From Perkinsus olseni (taxonomy: Eukaryota; Perkinsozoa; Perkinsida; Perkinsidae): a stretch of DNA of 64,000 nt. The stretch lies in contig JABANP010000145.1 in the NCBI GenBank assembly GCA_013115135.1, forward strand, positions 1 through 64,000, written 5' to 3'. Positions 10,941-21,600 of the stretch are shown here, piece after piece; within the stretch, counting starts at the first letter, position 1; each line of letters starts with the position of its first letter. The notes under the pieces are model-generated. The model saw nothing but the letters and a program-made list of their open reading frames with translations, was not told the origin of the DNA and ran no database searches. Both the position numbers and the translations under genes were made by a program.

Positions 10941-12224
10941 CGTATCTAAGGTCGAACCGAGCGATGCACAGAAAATAAGATTCCCCGATCAGGTCTGCCG
11001 AACTGACTTGCGTAAAAGTTTGTCAAACATCCGCACAAAGTCTCATCCATAATCCAACGGTAAGAGGTTTCCTTTCACGAGTTGTGCAGTTTTTGGTATC
11101 GGCAACAGAGAGCACATTCCAAGAAGAAGAATAACTACTCATCACCTGGCGGCCAAGATATTCCTATCTTCGCGATTCCTCAGAAGTGACGTACGACGGA
11201 CGCAATCGGCACGATTCACGGAAATTATGGTATCATGAAATTACAGCGACCATCCAGCTGCTGTAATTGGGCCGATGCCGTAAGTGTAATCCTACCCAAG
11301 CTACTGTGGACCGCCCCCCGCTTACCGCAACTACCGTAACACCGCCGTTTACAGCCGAAAAAAGAGATGTACCGTTGAAAATTCAGCAAGAATTCTCCAC
11401 CCGGGATTTTTTCGGCTCCAATTCGAAAGCTTCATAATTGGACATTAACTGCTTGTGGCCTTTTCTCATACTCTTATACGAGTACGCTTATACTGTCTTT
11501 TCTTCTATGTGCAGAAAAGAGTTACTGTGGGGCATCTGATATAGCTCTTCGAAAGTTGAAGACGGTGTTCCTCACGTAAGATACTCACTGTCATAAATGC
11601 TCAATATTCCCTAATTAACTAATACCACAAATCGCCCACATCTCCATCCCTCACTACTACCATCGCTAACAGCAGCCATAGAACTGAACCCGGACGCCAC
11701 AGCCCGGCGCGACAATACACGGACAGTCCCGAAGGAGATCCGTCCAACAGCCGCTGTCCATTTTGATATTATCATAATTAACAATCAACTTGAGAAAACT
11801 TTTCGGAGACTGAATTACGCCCTTTTGTGACGGCAGATTGTACCAGCCACAGCATCATCAACCATAAAAACTAACTTCAACCCTAAAGCAGCGCAATCGA
11901 TAAATTGCAAGCGAGATATACTCTAGATACTCAATTGGGAACGCCCGAGGACCGGTCGGAAGCTACGATGTGTCGAAGCCGAGAAAAAGCATCAAGTTTG
12001 ATAATCATCGAAAGGTGAAGTACAAAATCCAAGGAAGCGCGTTCGACAGGGAAGCAAAAGCAACAGAAAAAAAGCCCTGAATTGTGGGTGAAGGCAGGAA
12101 CGGGAATTACCCGAAATTTCCCGACGCCAGCTGACCGTGGGCGCGCGCGTAATTTCGTGGCGCGTGGAAAATACCGCGCCCGATCTACTATCCGCCTTGC
12201 GTTATATAACTTTCCCATCTTGTA
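10941..12224. other. no supported gene
   Basis: Short open frames only. A copy of the ATAATTTCGTGGCGC repeat sits at 12149-12164, just upstream of the DRC1 start. DRC1 homologues usually have more N-terminal sequence, so an upstream 5' exon may hide here. Confidence 0.35.
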
Positions 12225-15200
12225 ATGGATAAGGCCATAGCAATTGCTGCCCGATCGGATGCGGATTTAGTCGAAGAAATTACTAACATAAAAGTGGATG
12301 CTGATGACGCTGAGAATGGTAGGAGGATACAGGATGAGAATGCCCGCTTGGACAGGTAATAAGTGCCCTTGGGGGGAATCGAACCCGGGACCATCGTATT
12401 ATCAGTGAACGCGTAGATGATGGTTCAGTAAGAGGTGAACCGTCAAACTGCAGCAGGCGGAGCAACCAGCGTTGCTATTGATTGAATTTTCTTGTAAAAT
12501 TGGATTTTTTGCGGTTTTTTTATTTTTCCGTTTTCCTTTGATTTTTTCCCGCGCACTTGGACCGTGTCACCAGCAACAAAACCGCATCATGAGCTGTTCA
12601 CGTCGTTATTTTCCGCTTTTTCGAAATTTTTTCGATGACGTAGGGCTATATTATCCAGCCTTTTTATGAGAAGAAAAATCTGCTTCAAGGACATTGCTTT
12701 TGAGCGCTAGTAAAGATACCACACCATAATGAAATCACTCTCCGGAAGTGACACAGAGAGTTTTATTATGAAGGTGTATAGTAGAAATATTGGGGGAAAA
12801 ACGGTCTTATAGATACTAATTTGGTACGCATTTTCTGTCTGCAGGTACGAAACCCTACAGATCGAAGCGATCACGTCCAATAGGAAAAATGCCGCAGTTG
12901 AAATGAAGTGGTCCGATTTGGCACGAATAAATATAGCGCAGGTGATATAATATTAGATGTCAGCGCCGGGGATCGAACCTGGGACCTTTGTCTTAGGAGT
13001 TGGCAAAGGAATTGGAGACGCAGACGATATCATGTCAAGCTATTATCGATTCTAAAGTGAGTTTCTCACGCGCCACGAAATTATGCTCGACGTGCTCTGT
13101 TTTCAGGACCGACGAATTCGGGAATTTTTGGCGGAATTGGAGGAAAAAAATTTCACTTTTGTGAAAGCTATGACAAGGGCGGAAGAGGATGTAATAGATA
13201 AGGGGAGGGAGAGTAACAAAGAGGTTGATGCTGGGGAAGTAGCATAAAATTCTTAGACAAGGGGAGGGAGAGTAAAAAAGATGTTGACGCTGGGGAGGTA
13301 GCATAAAATCCTTAGATAAGGGGGAGGGAGAGTTGAAAAGAGGTTGATGCTGGGAAAGTAGCATAAAATTGAGTGCCTTGCTCGGGCCGATATACCTCAT
13401 TGATGCGCACGAATAAGATAATACGTTTCGCGCAGTCGGTGAAGAAAATTAGAAGTGTCCGTTTTGATAATCAATTTCGTGGCGAGTGACGCTAGCAGGT
13501 TCGTAAAATGACGAAGTTGATAACAGAGAACGTCCGACGACAGCGGGAGGTTCACCGAGGGCAGTTGAAATTTTTTGAGGATTATCTTCAAAAGGACCGA
13601 GCTGATCTGTTAGCTGAGCAAAAGAAGGAGCTAGATATTCTTTTCGAGCAGCGGAGGCAGGTAGTATCTTAGGTTGAACCTTGAAAGATACGAAGTAGGT
13701 TGGGTGATGTTGTCAGAGGGAAGAGAGTGAGTTCCTTGAGCAGCGGCAGGAGCGGGAGAAGCAATTCCATCAGAAAAACGAAGACTTGTGCCATCGGGTG
13801 AGACTAGCATTGGAATTTTCTGGTAAATTTTCCTGTCTTTCCAAATTAAGAGTCTTAATTCGTCTTAATTAGACGTATTTTCGGGAAAATTCCGACCCCC
13901 GAAAATATCTCACAAAGCTGGCTATAGACGACTGATAGTGTGCCGAACGGGTCTCTGAGCTGAGATTAATCGGAGAGGTACCGTGTATCTTATCATGGTG
14001 AAGCTAAGATACTCCTTCTACATTTTCACATGAGTGCCCTGTGTCAACGGCGGTGTGTACTAGTATAAAGAATATGTATTTTTTCGCCGACATAAATCCT
14101 ACAAAATTGGTCTTTGGAACTCCGTTTCCAATTGAGCATCGTCTCGTGAATCACCAGACAGCGTCGTGGTCGTAGGAAATTTCTGGCTGTTTTACGGTCT
14201 TTCCCGGAAAAAAAACTTTCTTTTCTCATACGACGGAAATCTGTATTAACCGTATCACTCTGCAGGCGTGTGGGGGTCGGAGAATTTCTTGCCGATCTTG
14301 GAAGGGTCTAATAATCGGGCTACAATCTCTTTATGGCATTCCCTCAGGATTTGGATGAATTCAACAAAGTAAAGATGTCGTTGGAGGGGTCCATCCACGA
14401 GTTGGAGCAGCACTTGGAGCGGACTATGGCCACTTACCAGTTGAATAAGGAGAAACTAGATTACAATCTACAGGTAGGCCATCTTGCTATCTTGATGTCT
14501 CTTGCATTTCCTCAATGCTTTTGTTCAGGTTTTAGCGGAGCGAAATAAAGAACATAGCGCGATAGAAGCGAGTTATAAGACCAAGCTGAGCAAGTTGCGA
14601 GATGCTAAACAGAGAATCTCAGACAAGTAAATCTTCCCATCATCAACCTAAGATACCTTTCCTCGGGGGTGCCATCGGATCACCGTGAAATTATGCTGAT
14701 GATGGAAAAAATCGCAGGAACGTAAAATTAAGGAAAAATTGGGAAAAATCTCGAAAATTTGGGCAAGTAATCTGGCTAGATCTGGAAAAAACACATTCCC
14801 ACTCGCGGTTTGTATAGATCTTTGGAGAGTATTGTCTTATTGAGAATCAACCGTCCAGTGATTCGGTGGAGGTGTGGTATGAGGAAGCTTCGATTCGTCT
14901 GCTAGGTTCGTCAAGATGGAGACCACCTCACGCAAAGACAACGGCAATTTAACGGAGGAATTAGCTCGACTGATGCAACAGTATCGACATGCGTTGGAGA
15001 AAACAAGAAGGTTTGAAGAACAAGATCAGAAAAAATTTTCCGATGTCTGGGCCAATAACGAGACAGAGGTTCGAGGTCTCGTGGAGAAAGTATTGGATGG
15101 GGATAGAATTATACACGAACAGGTATTGGAGGGAAATCGATCAGCGGGGCGAGCGCTAGTGGCGGTAGTGAGACGCGGATTTTTGGAAGGAAAATTGCTG

Positions 15201-16611
15201 TTTTTCGGAAAAAAATCCTGGAAATTTTGTTGTTTTTTCATCAGTTGCTCGGGTTGGCGTGGACGGCGCCGACCCTGGACCAGATCCAGCAGGAAATTGA
15301 AGTGATGAGTGAGGCTGGCACGGTGACGGGGAAGTCATCCACGGCGATCGTCAGCAGCGAGAGCGGACATACTTGTGGATCAGCAGGGGGGAGGTTCTCG
15401 GTAGGTTGAAGCTGGTGGTATCCAAATAACTTAACTTATGCCAGGATGAAATTGTAAAGATACGCTTCTATGTTGTTTGAGTTTGAAGATCTCCGGGCGC
15501 CATGTCTCTGGTCGTTCAACGGTTGTTGATACTGTTGTAGGGTAGCAAAGTGAAAGCGGTTATGGACTGGATAAGGGACGAGGCAGCCTTCTTGTTGGAC
15601 ATCTCCGTGAAGGACCAATGCCACGACCTTCCACCCGAACACAGGGCAGTGGTTGAGGTAATACCAGAGTCGCTAGTAGCGGCTTACAGCTCCCTTGGAT
15701 GGTACACGTAGTGATAGTATTTTTGCCAGAAAGGGGCTCAACCCCTGCAGGAGTAGCGAGATTTGAATTTCGTTGATGATGAGTTTCGGCTGTGACTATC
15801 TACTCACGCTCCGCTGTCAATGTCGTCGGAGTGGTCGTGATGAGGATGACCCAATTGGACTTCGGGAGTCGCGAGCTTCTGGGGATTGATCAGACGCAGC
15901 CTTTGTGTCATCAGATTGACGCGATACTTCGTGCCATCGGGTGCGAAGATCAGCGAGATGTGGATCTGCTGGTCTCCCAATTTTTCCGAGGCCAAGATGA
16001 AGATGACGAGACGTGGCTGGTGGAAGCGGACGACGTGCTCAGTTTGATAACAGAATTCATAGTGGAAAAAGAGAATCTTAGGTTGGCCGACGTCGCTCCT
16101 GATAAGTAGGGATACTTCAGTGGTATCTTTGGTCGATCATGGCTTATTACGGATTCAGGAAGAAAAAGAATCGCAAAGGTGGAGAGAAAACGGACGCGGA
16201 AAAGGCAGCCAGGCGACGAAAAGAAGAGCGAAAGTGAACTCTCGCAACTTCAGAGAGACCACTGAATTCTCGCTACCTGACAGGTTTTGGGAGCGCATCG
16301 GGCATGCTTTGCCGTCGATGAGCGTGCGCCTCCACGCCGCGGTTGAGAGTTGCCTTAACCGGCAGTATAAACTTTTACACAGACGAGCGGCAGCCGTAGA
16401 GAAGTGCATTACCATCGAACGGGAAAATCACGAGGTGACGACTCAGTCGTTGGTGGTATCTTTTATATGCTGTTGTTGTTCGCAGTTGAAGGAAGCTTTG
16501 GATAAGTATCTTGGCAGTGAGGTCAATCAAGAACTGCAAGTCCCTCCTACTCACGTGATAAGAGTCCTCACAAACTCGTCCACGCCCCCCTCTGCGTCGT
16601 CCGGAAGATGA
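12225..16611 (+). CDS. DRC1: dynein regulatory complex subunit 1 (DRC1 / CCDC164)
   Basis: At least a dozen exons, most phase-checked: 12225-12355, 12845-12941, 13107-13190, 13499-13660, 13717-13797, 13939-13977, 14348-14473, 14529-14626, 14906-15122, 15245-15400, 15541-15657, one around 15850-16080, and exons ending at TGA 16611. The product is almost all coiled coil. Diagnostic blocks are VEEITNIKVDADD near the N-terminus, MATYQLNKEKLDYNLQVL, KFSDVWANNETEVRGLVEKV with DRIIHEQ, LAWTAPTLDQI, and the C-terminal FWERIGHALPSMSVRL plus LDKYLGSEVNQELQVPP. DRC1 is the core filament of the nexin-dynein regulatory complex, linking outer doublets and controlling dynein in motile flagella. The start is the first ATG in frame, but the family usually has about 80 more N-terminal residues. 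Its introns are rich in small repeats. Confidence 0.9.
12366..12410 (-). repeat. tRNA-derived repeat in DRC1 intron 1
   Basis: The minus strand reads GATGGTCCCGGGTTCGATTC followed by CCCCC, a T-arm-like block with B box GGTTCGATTCC. It starts about 10 nt after the exon 1 donor and lies antisense to the gene. Confidence 0.6.
12961..13000 (-). repeat. tRNA-derived repeat in DRC1 intron 2
   Basis: The minus strand reads AAAGGTCCCAGGTTCGATCC followed by CCGGCGCTG. It is a second T-arm-like block in the next intron of the same gene, same orientation. Confidence 0.6.
13195..13371 (+). repeat. three tandem copies of a ~60-bp intronic repeat
   Basis: Units begin near 13195, 13255 and 13315. Each holds a GGGGAGGGAGAGT purine tract, then GTTGAYGCTGGG and GTAGCATAAAAT. 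The array fills the start of a DRC1 intron. A single related copy is in a PH-domain gene intron at 51784-51816. Confidence 0.85.
13664..13691. repeat. GTATCTT...AAGATAC palindromic mini-repeat at intron start
   Basis: Starts GTATCTTAGGTTGA, three bases into the intron, and ends AAGATAC, so the 28 bp form an imperfect palindrome with inverted ends and an AGGTTGAACCT core. Related single-ended copies are at 8547-8560, 14643-14656, 17100-17113, 21375-21388, 53485-53498 and 54543-54556. Confidence 0.7.
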
Positions 16612-16718
16612 AATCTTCGCTGTGCGCGCATGATTGTAAAGATACTTTGTCGTCGTGGATACTACTTGATGTTGAGTCGATAATGGAGGGAAAGAGTTGA
16701 GCTAGAGGTGTCAGAAAG

Positions 16719-18155
16719 ATGCCATCTTCGTCATCCTCTCCTCGAAGTCACCATCATCATCGACATTCGGACACGCCGTTCAGCGCTGATGAAGCGAAAC
16801 GAATTTTGAAGAAGGCTCGAGAGCACAACTGCGCCGGGGAGTTCCTACAACCCGTCGATTGGAAGAACTTGCCGGGGCTGCATGATTACCCCCTTATTGT
16901 TAAGAGGCCTATGGATCTGGGTGAGTTGATTTTGGTATGCGTCGATTATGAGTTGGGGAAGGTACGGTACTCACGAAGGTCGAGGAAGATGGCGATGAAG
17001 CGTATGCCGACTTTGGCGAGTTCGAGGACGATCTCAATCTCATCTGGGACAACTGTCATCTCTTCAATCGGCCGGGCTCCTACATGTGAGTTGGCAGTGG
17101 TATCTTAGGTCGAAGCTGGGTTGTTACAGGTTAACCTGTCATTTGCCAGATACAAGATGGCTACAAAGATGCGTTCTTACTGTCAGAGTTTGTGTGCATC
17201 TTCGGTAGCGGGACACACCAGAAAGAAACGGAAAACGTAAGAGAATCTTTATACTGCGTTAAGTATCACCGACCGCGTCACCACGGCTCGGAGTCATAAT
17301 ATTAATAAAAAGTTACCCAGAAATTTTCTGAAGTAACAAGAAATGTAGATATAAACGTGAAAATACAGAAATCATTCTAGACCTCCTATTGCAGCCTCAA
17401 CCCTATCCACGCGAGGCCTTGGTAAGAGTATTCTAGAAGTTGCTTTCGCACCAACGATCTCCCTCTTCGGCGGTCTCCTGCCGTCTGTTACAACCCATGA
17501 CGAGCATGCTTTTATATCGACATTCCCCCGCCCCCCTTATCATTTTAGACGCCTACGAACCCCGAAAGCCAACTCATATCCAGTCACGGTGTTTATCGTC
17601 ATCAGGAGCCACTTGTCGGAAGGAAAACAGTCGAGAAGCAGCAGACGGTCGAGTCTAACGGCGGCTGAGAACTCGAGGTCGGCGCCGTCCACTCGAGTTG
17701 AGGTCAAAGACGAGCCCTTCGCGGCGGAAGCTGCTGCTGTGCTCCCTCCGATGGACAAGGCAGCCGTCGATGGATTGTAAGGTCGCCGTTGCTGATCAGG
17801 ACCAGTATCTTCTGTAAATTTCTTCGATAGGATCGCCATTGAAGCCTGTGTCTTCTCAGACACGCGGCCAAGATACGCCTTGGCTGGAGACTTCACAGTT
17901 CCTTGTCACCTCAAGAATTGGCCTTGGTCGTTGAGTTCATGCGCACCCTTAAAACAGCAGCGTTGAAGCCGGTGAGTGTATTCTTTCACCCTTCGTTTCA
18001 TACTCTGTTGTTGTTAGCTCGGCCCCCCAGATCAAGACACAGGCTCGGAATCTTTGCTGCTTGACATCGACCATCTCTCTGCACTCGACCCCGACTGTTT
18101 TACCGATGTATCACAACTTGTAGATTTGATTATCCGGTATAAAGAAGGTTCTTAA
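16719..18155 (+). CDS. bromodomain protein with C-terminal NET-like domain (BET-like)
   Basis: Start ATG at 16719 (MPSSSSSPRSHHHHRHS). Exons 16719-16920, 16962-17085 and 17150-17236 are phase-consistent and encode one bromodomain: AKRILKKAREHNCAGEFLQP, LPGLHDYPLIVKRPMDLG, then LNLIWDNCHLFNRPGSYI with the conserved Asn that binds acetyl-lysine. A basic tail (GHTRKKRKT) follows. Further exons (about 17560-17780 and 17900-18155) give a Ser/Lys-rich linker and LSPQELALVVEFMRTLKT ... LLLDIDHLSALDPDCFTDVS, resembling the NET domain of BET proteins. Family role: reads acetylated histones in the nucleus. Linker exon boundaries are uncertain, and so is the stop at 18153-18155 because an extra downstream exon is conceivable. 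It lies between the two N-DRC genes. Confidence 0.8.
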
Positions 18156-18667
18156 CAGTTCACTAAGTGTCGTGTTACCAGTTGCAACAGCGACCATCTG
18201 ATGGCAATATTCCCCCTTCTTCCTAAGGGGGGCGTCGTCATAGTCGTTGGGCTTTGGAAGGGGACAGCGTCGAGCTTTTGTCCCCCGACTCTTACACGGA
18301 GACCTCATCATGGTCAATGGTTTCCCATGAGCCCTCATAGTATGGCTTTTGTGTGCTTCATTCGCTCGTTATCATTTCGTTCAAGCGGGATTACCTCTGA
18401 AACCACCAGTTCGTTATTCTTTCATCTGCCCGCCTTGTTCGATTTACTTTTCATGAGTGTGTTGGCGGCCGCTCCCACCGGCTCACTTCCTGGGGGTTCC
18501 ATGGACACATCGGATAAGGGGATTAATACTCAAACTCGAAAACATTCTAGAAATGCTGTTCATCTGTCAACCGCGTATCCTACTGTCTGCCATGACCACT
18601 CATCAACCCAAGATACTATTAGATCTCAACAACGTCATCACAGACATTGCCACTGATCATGACTTCA
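18156..18667. other. gap between convergent bromodomain and DRC11 genes
   Basis: Plus-strand frames are open here (one ends SPDSYTETSSWSMVSHEPS) and could be a last exon of the bromodomain gene. I could not prove a splice junction. No RNA gene or repeat seen. Confidence 0.3.
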
Positions 18668-21600
18668 TTATTTCTTCTTTTTATCTCCCTTCTCGGCTTC
18701 AGCTGAGGCCTCCAGTTTCTTCGTCTAAAAACGGGAACCGTATCTTTTATTTTGTGAAGTACTATAGTCGACCTCTTCCTGCATCTGCAGGTTCCGCGCC
18801 TTGTCGCCGGAAGCTTCATAATCAAATTCTTGAAACTTTTTGTATTCTTCTTTCCAGGAGTAATGACACCGGGAAAGGGGCTCAAGAAACTCATGAAGTG
18901 TCTGAGAGACCAAGTCCATCAATACCGCCATGAGTACTCACCAGTGGCCGCTGCTTTAACCTCGACAAGCGCCGATTCGACAGAACCTGAGGGGATCCAA
19001 TCCACGGTTTTTCCACTGCCTGGCCTCCCTACCCGATCCACAGCCTGCTTGATGGACCTTGTGGTGTACCCCTCACTTAGATGTGCCAAACTGGTGAGGT
19101 TCAGACTGCCACTGGTCGTCACTTGTGACGGTACCTGCCACCACCAGCAGCACTGCAGGCTCCCTTTGTCAGCCCTCCGTTGCCCACTCCCTTCTCTTCC
19201 ATAAAACTCCTCCAGAGTATAATTCTTGTACCGAAGTCGGGCGTGGATATCCATACTTTCTCATCAAATGCCGCCAGCAGTTCTTTCGTGTCAACACTTT
19301 CTCCAAAGGGATTTGAGGTACCTTCAGTCGCAGGCAATAATCGATCAACGGTAAAGTTGGTTCGATATCAGATGATAGACATGTGGTTTAATGGTTATCA
19401 GGTATTAAAAATATCAGAAGTTCGTCCATGATCATTGAAGTAATTATTTTATCTAATTTTATGTTAATTTTACGGATATATTACTAGTGATTGCTGGTGA
19501 TGTTGCGCTTCCCGCGTGAACTTCCGGGATGTTTTAGAGACAGTAATTCTTGGTAGTTCAGCGACAGCGATTCGGCCCAGCGCGGATCGATAATTATAAA
19601 TCCAATATTCTGTAACGAATCCAAACAATATTAGCGATTTATTAAGTATTGTTGATACCATAATTTCGGCAACTCCTGGCGTGTATATCCGCCTTACACC
19701 CGATGAACACAATCCGATCTTGGTCGGTGCTGTCGGGGCCGGTCTTGATCTGCTTAATAGCTGCGATGAAATCTTTCTTGATACGGCTTGGGGGTTCATC
19801 TAACCTCATCCGAGTAGAACGAGAGTCAACCTAAGATTCCCCACTCTGAGAGGCCTCATCAGCTCCCTCCGCCGTCGAGGCCGCAGCCTTCCCTTTCTTC
19901 TTCCCTTTTTTCACCGCTTGGAAGACCTGCAAGACACCCGTCCGCCTCCAGTCACCAGCAGCTTCCACCAACCTGATCGATCTCGTCACAATAGATAACA
20001 GCCGGAGCGTTGTCCTGGGCCACGAGGAAGGCTTTGTAGATCAGCAGCGCCGGGCCAACCTTAGGCTGACAGACGACGACTTGCTCATCGCTGAGGGCGA
20101 TGCCACTCCGACTTGGGTGTATTTCCCCTCGATCTTTTTCGGTGATATGTCGATGAACGTGGCACCAGCCTCAGTGGCAATAATTCGAGCTAGTAGAGAC
20201 TTCCCACAACCTTTCGGACCATACCTGGGAGTAGGAGAAATGACCGCGCGCCGCAAAATTATGGTAAGGGAATGGATCAAGATACCAACCGCGGGATTCT
20301 TCCGCGTGCGGTAGGAAGCATCCTCACAATAGTATCGACCTCGCCGCTAAGTTGCACTGCTGTCGGATGGTGGTTGAAGCCAGAGGGAGGGCCACATGCT
20401 CGACTATCAATGATTTCACCTGCCCAGTGATAATGACCAGTGATGGCTGCCCACTGTGTCCCACCATCTGAGCGCTGGGAGGAGGACAGGCCGGCAGACA
20501 GACCCGTCGGGCGGCCCCGAGGTAACCGAACTCGCCGATGTAGTCCTTCAGACGGGCTGGGGCGATGCACTTCACCAGACCCTAACAGGGGATATGGTTT
20601 CGATTGGCAATAGAGGTCCACAGGTATGAAGAAGGGGACGATTTACTGTCGTCTGGTCAGGAGAGAAGCGGGGAGGAAGAGTGTGAGGGTTCGTGACAAC
20701 CAATGCTTATAACGACCATTTTTCGGACCAAAACTTCTCAACAATTTTTTCCTCGATTTTTTCGAAACAACAAACATATTTTCGGGGTTTATAAGTTTCT
20801 CTGATCGAGACATCAGGCGTAGTGAAGCCCGCCCTGTCGCGAGAAGGCTTATGATTATCGCTGAGTTTAATGTGGACGATGGCTCACGTCTTGGACTAGT
20901 TCCGGCAGGCAATCTTCTCTGTGCGGTACCATACCAACCGCTGCGCACCACTTCTTCACTTTCCCTTTCTTTTCCTTCTTGCCTGCACCACAGATGCTCC
21001 GAGAGCCTTCAGCGCAACCGGTCGAACCTTTGCCTTTTTTGCCCTTCTTTTCCTTCTTCTTTTTCGCTTTTTCGTACATATTCTTGAGGAGGTCCGATGA
21101 GGTCTCGTGACGATCCGTAGCCCTACTTTCAAGTTCGCCAGCTCCTCCCGCATCAACTCGTCCACTGAGTTCTGCATTTCCCGTTCGACGACAGGGAAGA
21201 CCTTGTCCCGGACCAGCTGAGAAAGAGCAAGATTGCAAGATTTCCTTAGAAAAGTCCGATGCCACCTGCACGTCATGAAGTTGGTCGACATTTTGTGACT
21301 CATCCCTGGTCTCCCAGGTGGCAGCGTATTCCTTTAGCTGTTCGACCAGACTTTGGACCACCTGACTAGGAAAGGTATCTTAGGTTGACCATGGTCCAAG
21401 ACACACCGCCGAGGTGCCGACGTCGTGCGTATTCTCTGGTTCGGTTTCCGCAACAGTCTTGGACGCCTTCTTATCGCCACCCTGCAAAGGAATGCCTCTT
21501 TCGTTCCATCAGCTGGAGGTTTCCATTGCCACCGATCTGTCGGTAGTTCCTCATCGAACAACTATTCAAGATTCGCCAGTGTGAGTTCAACGCAACTTTC

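Noticed and set aside
21113..21132. TCCGTAGCCCTACTTTCAAG resembles the dinoflagellate/perkinsid spliced leader (CCGTAGCC...CAAG)
   Set aside because: It is shorter than the 22-nt leader, lacks the WTTTTGG core, and lies antisense across an exon end and intron of DRC11. No snRNA-like downstream structure seen.
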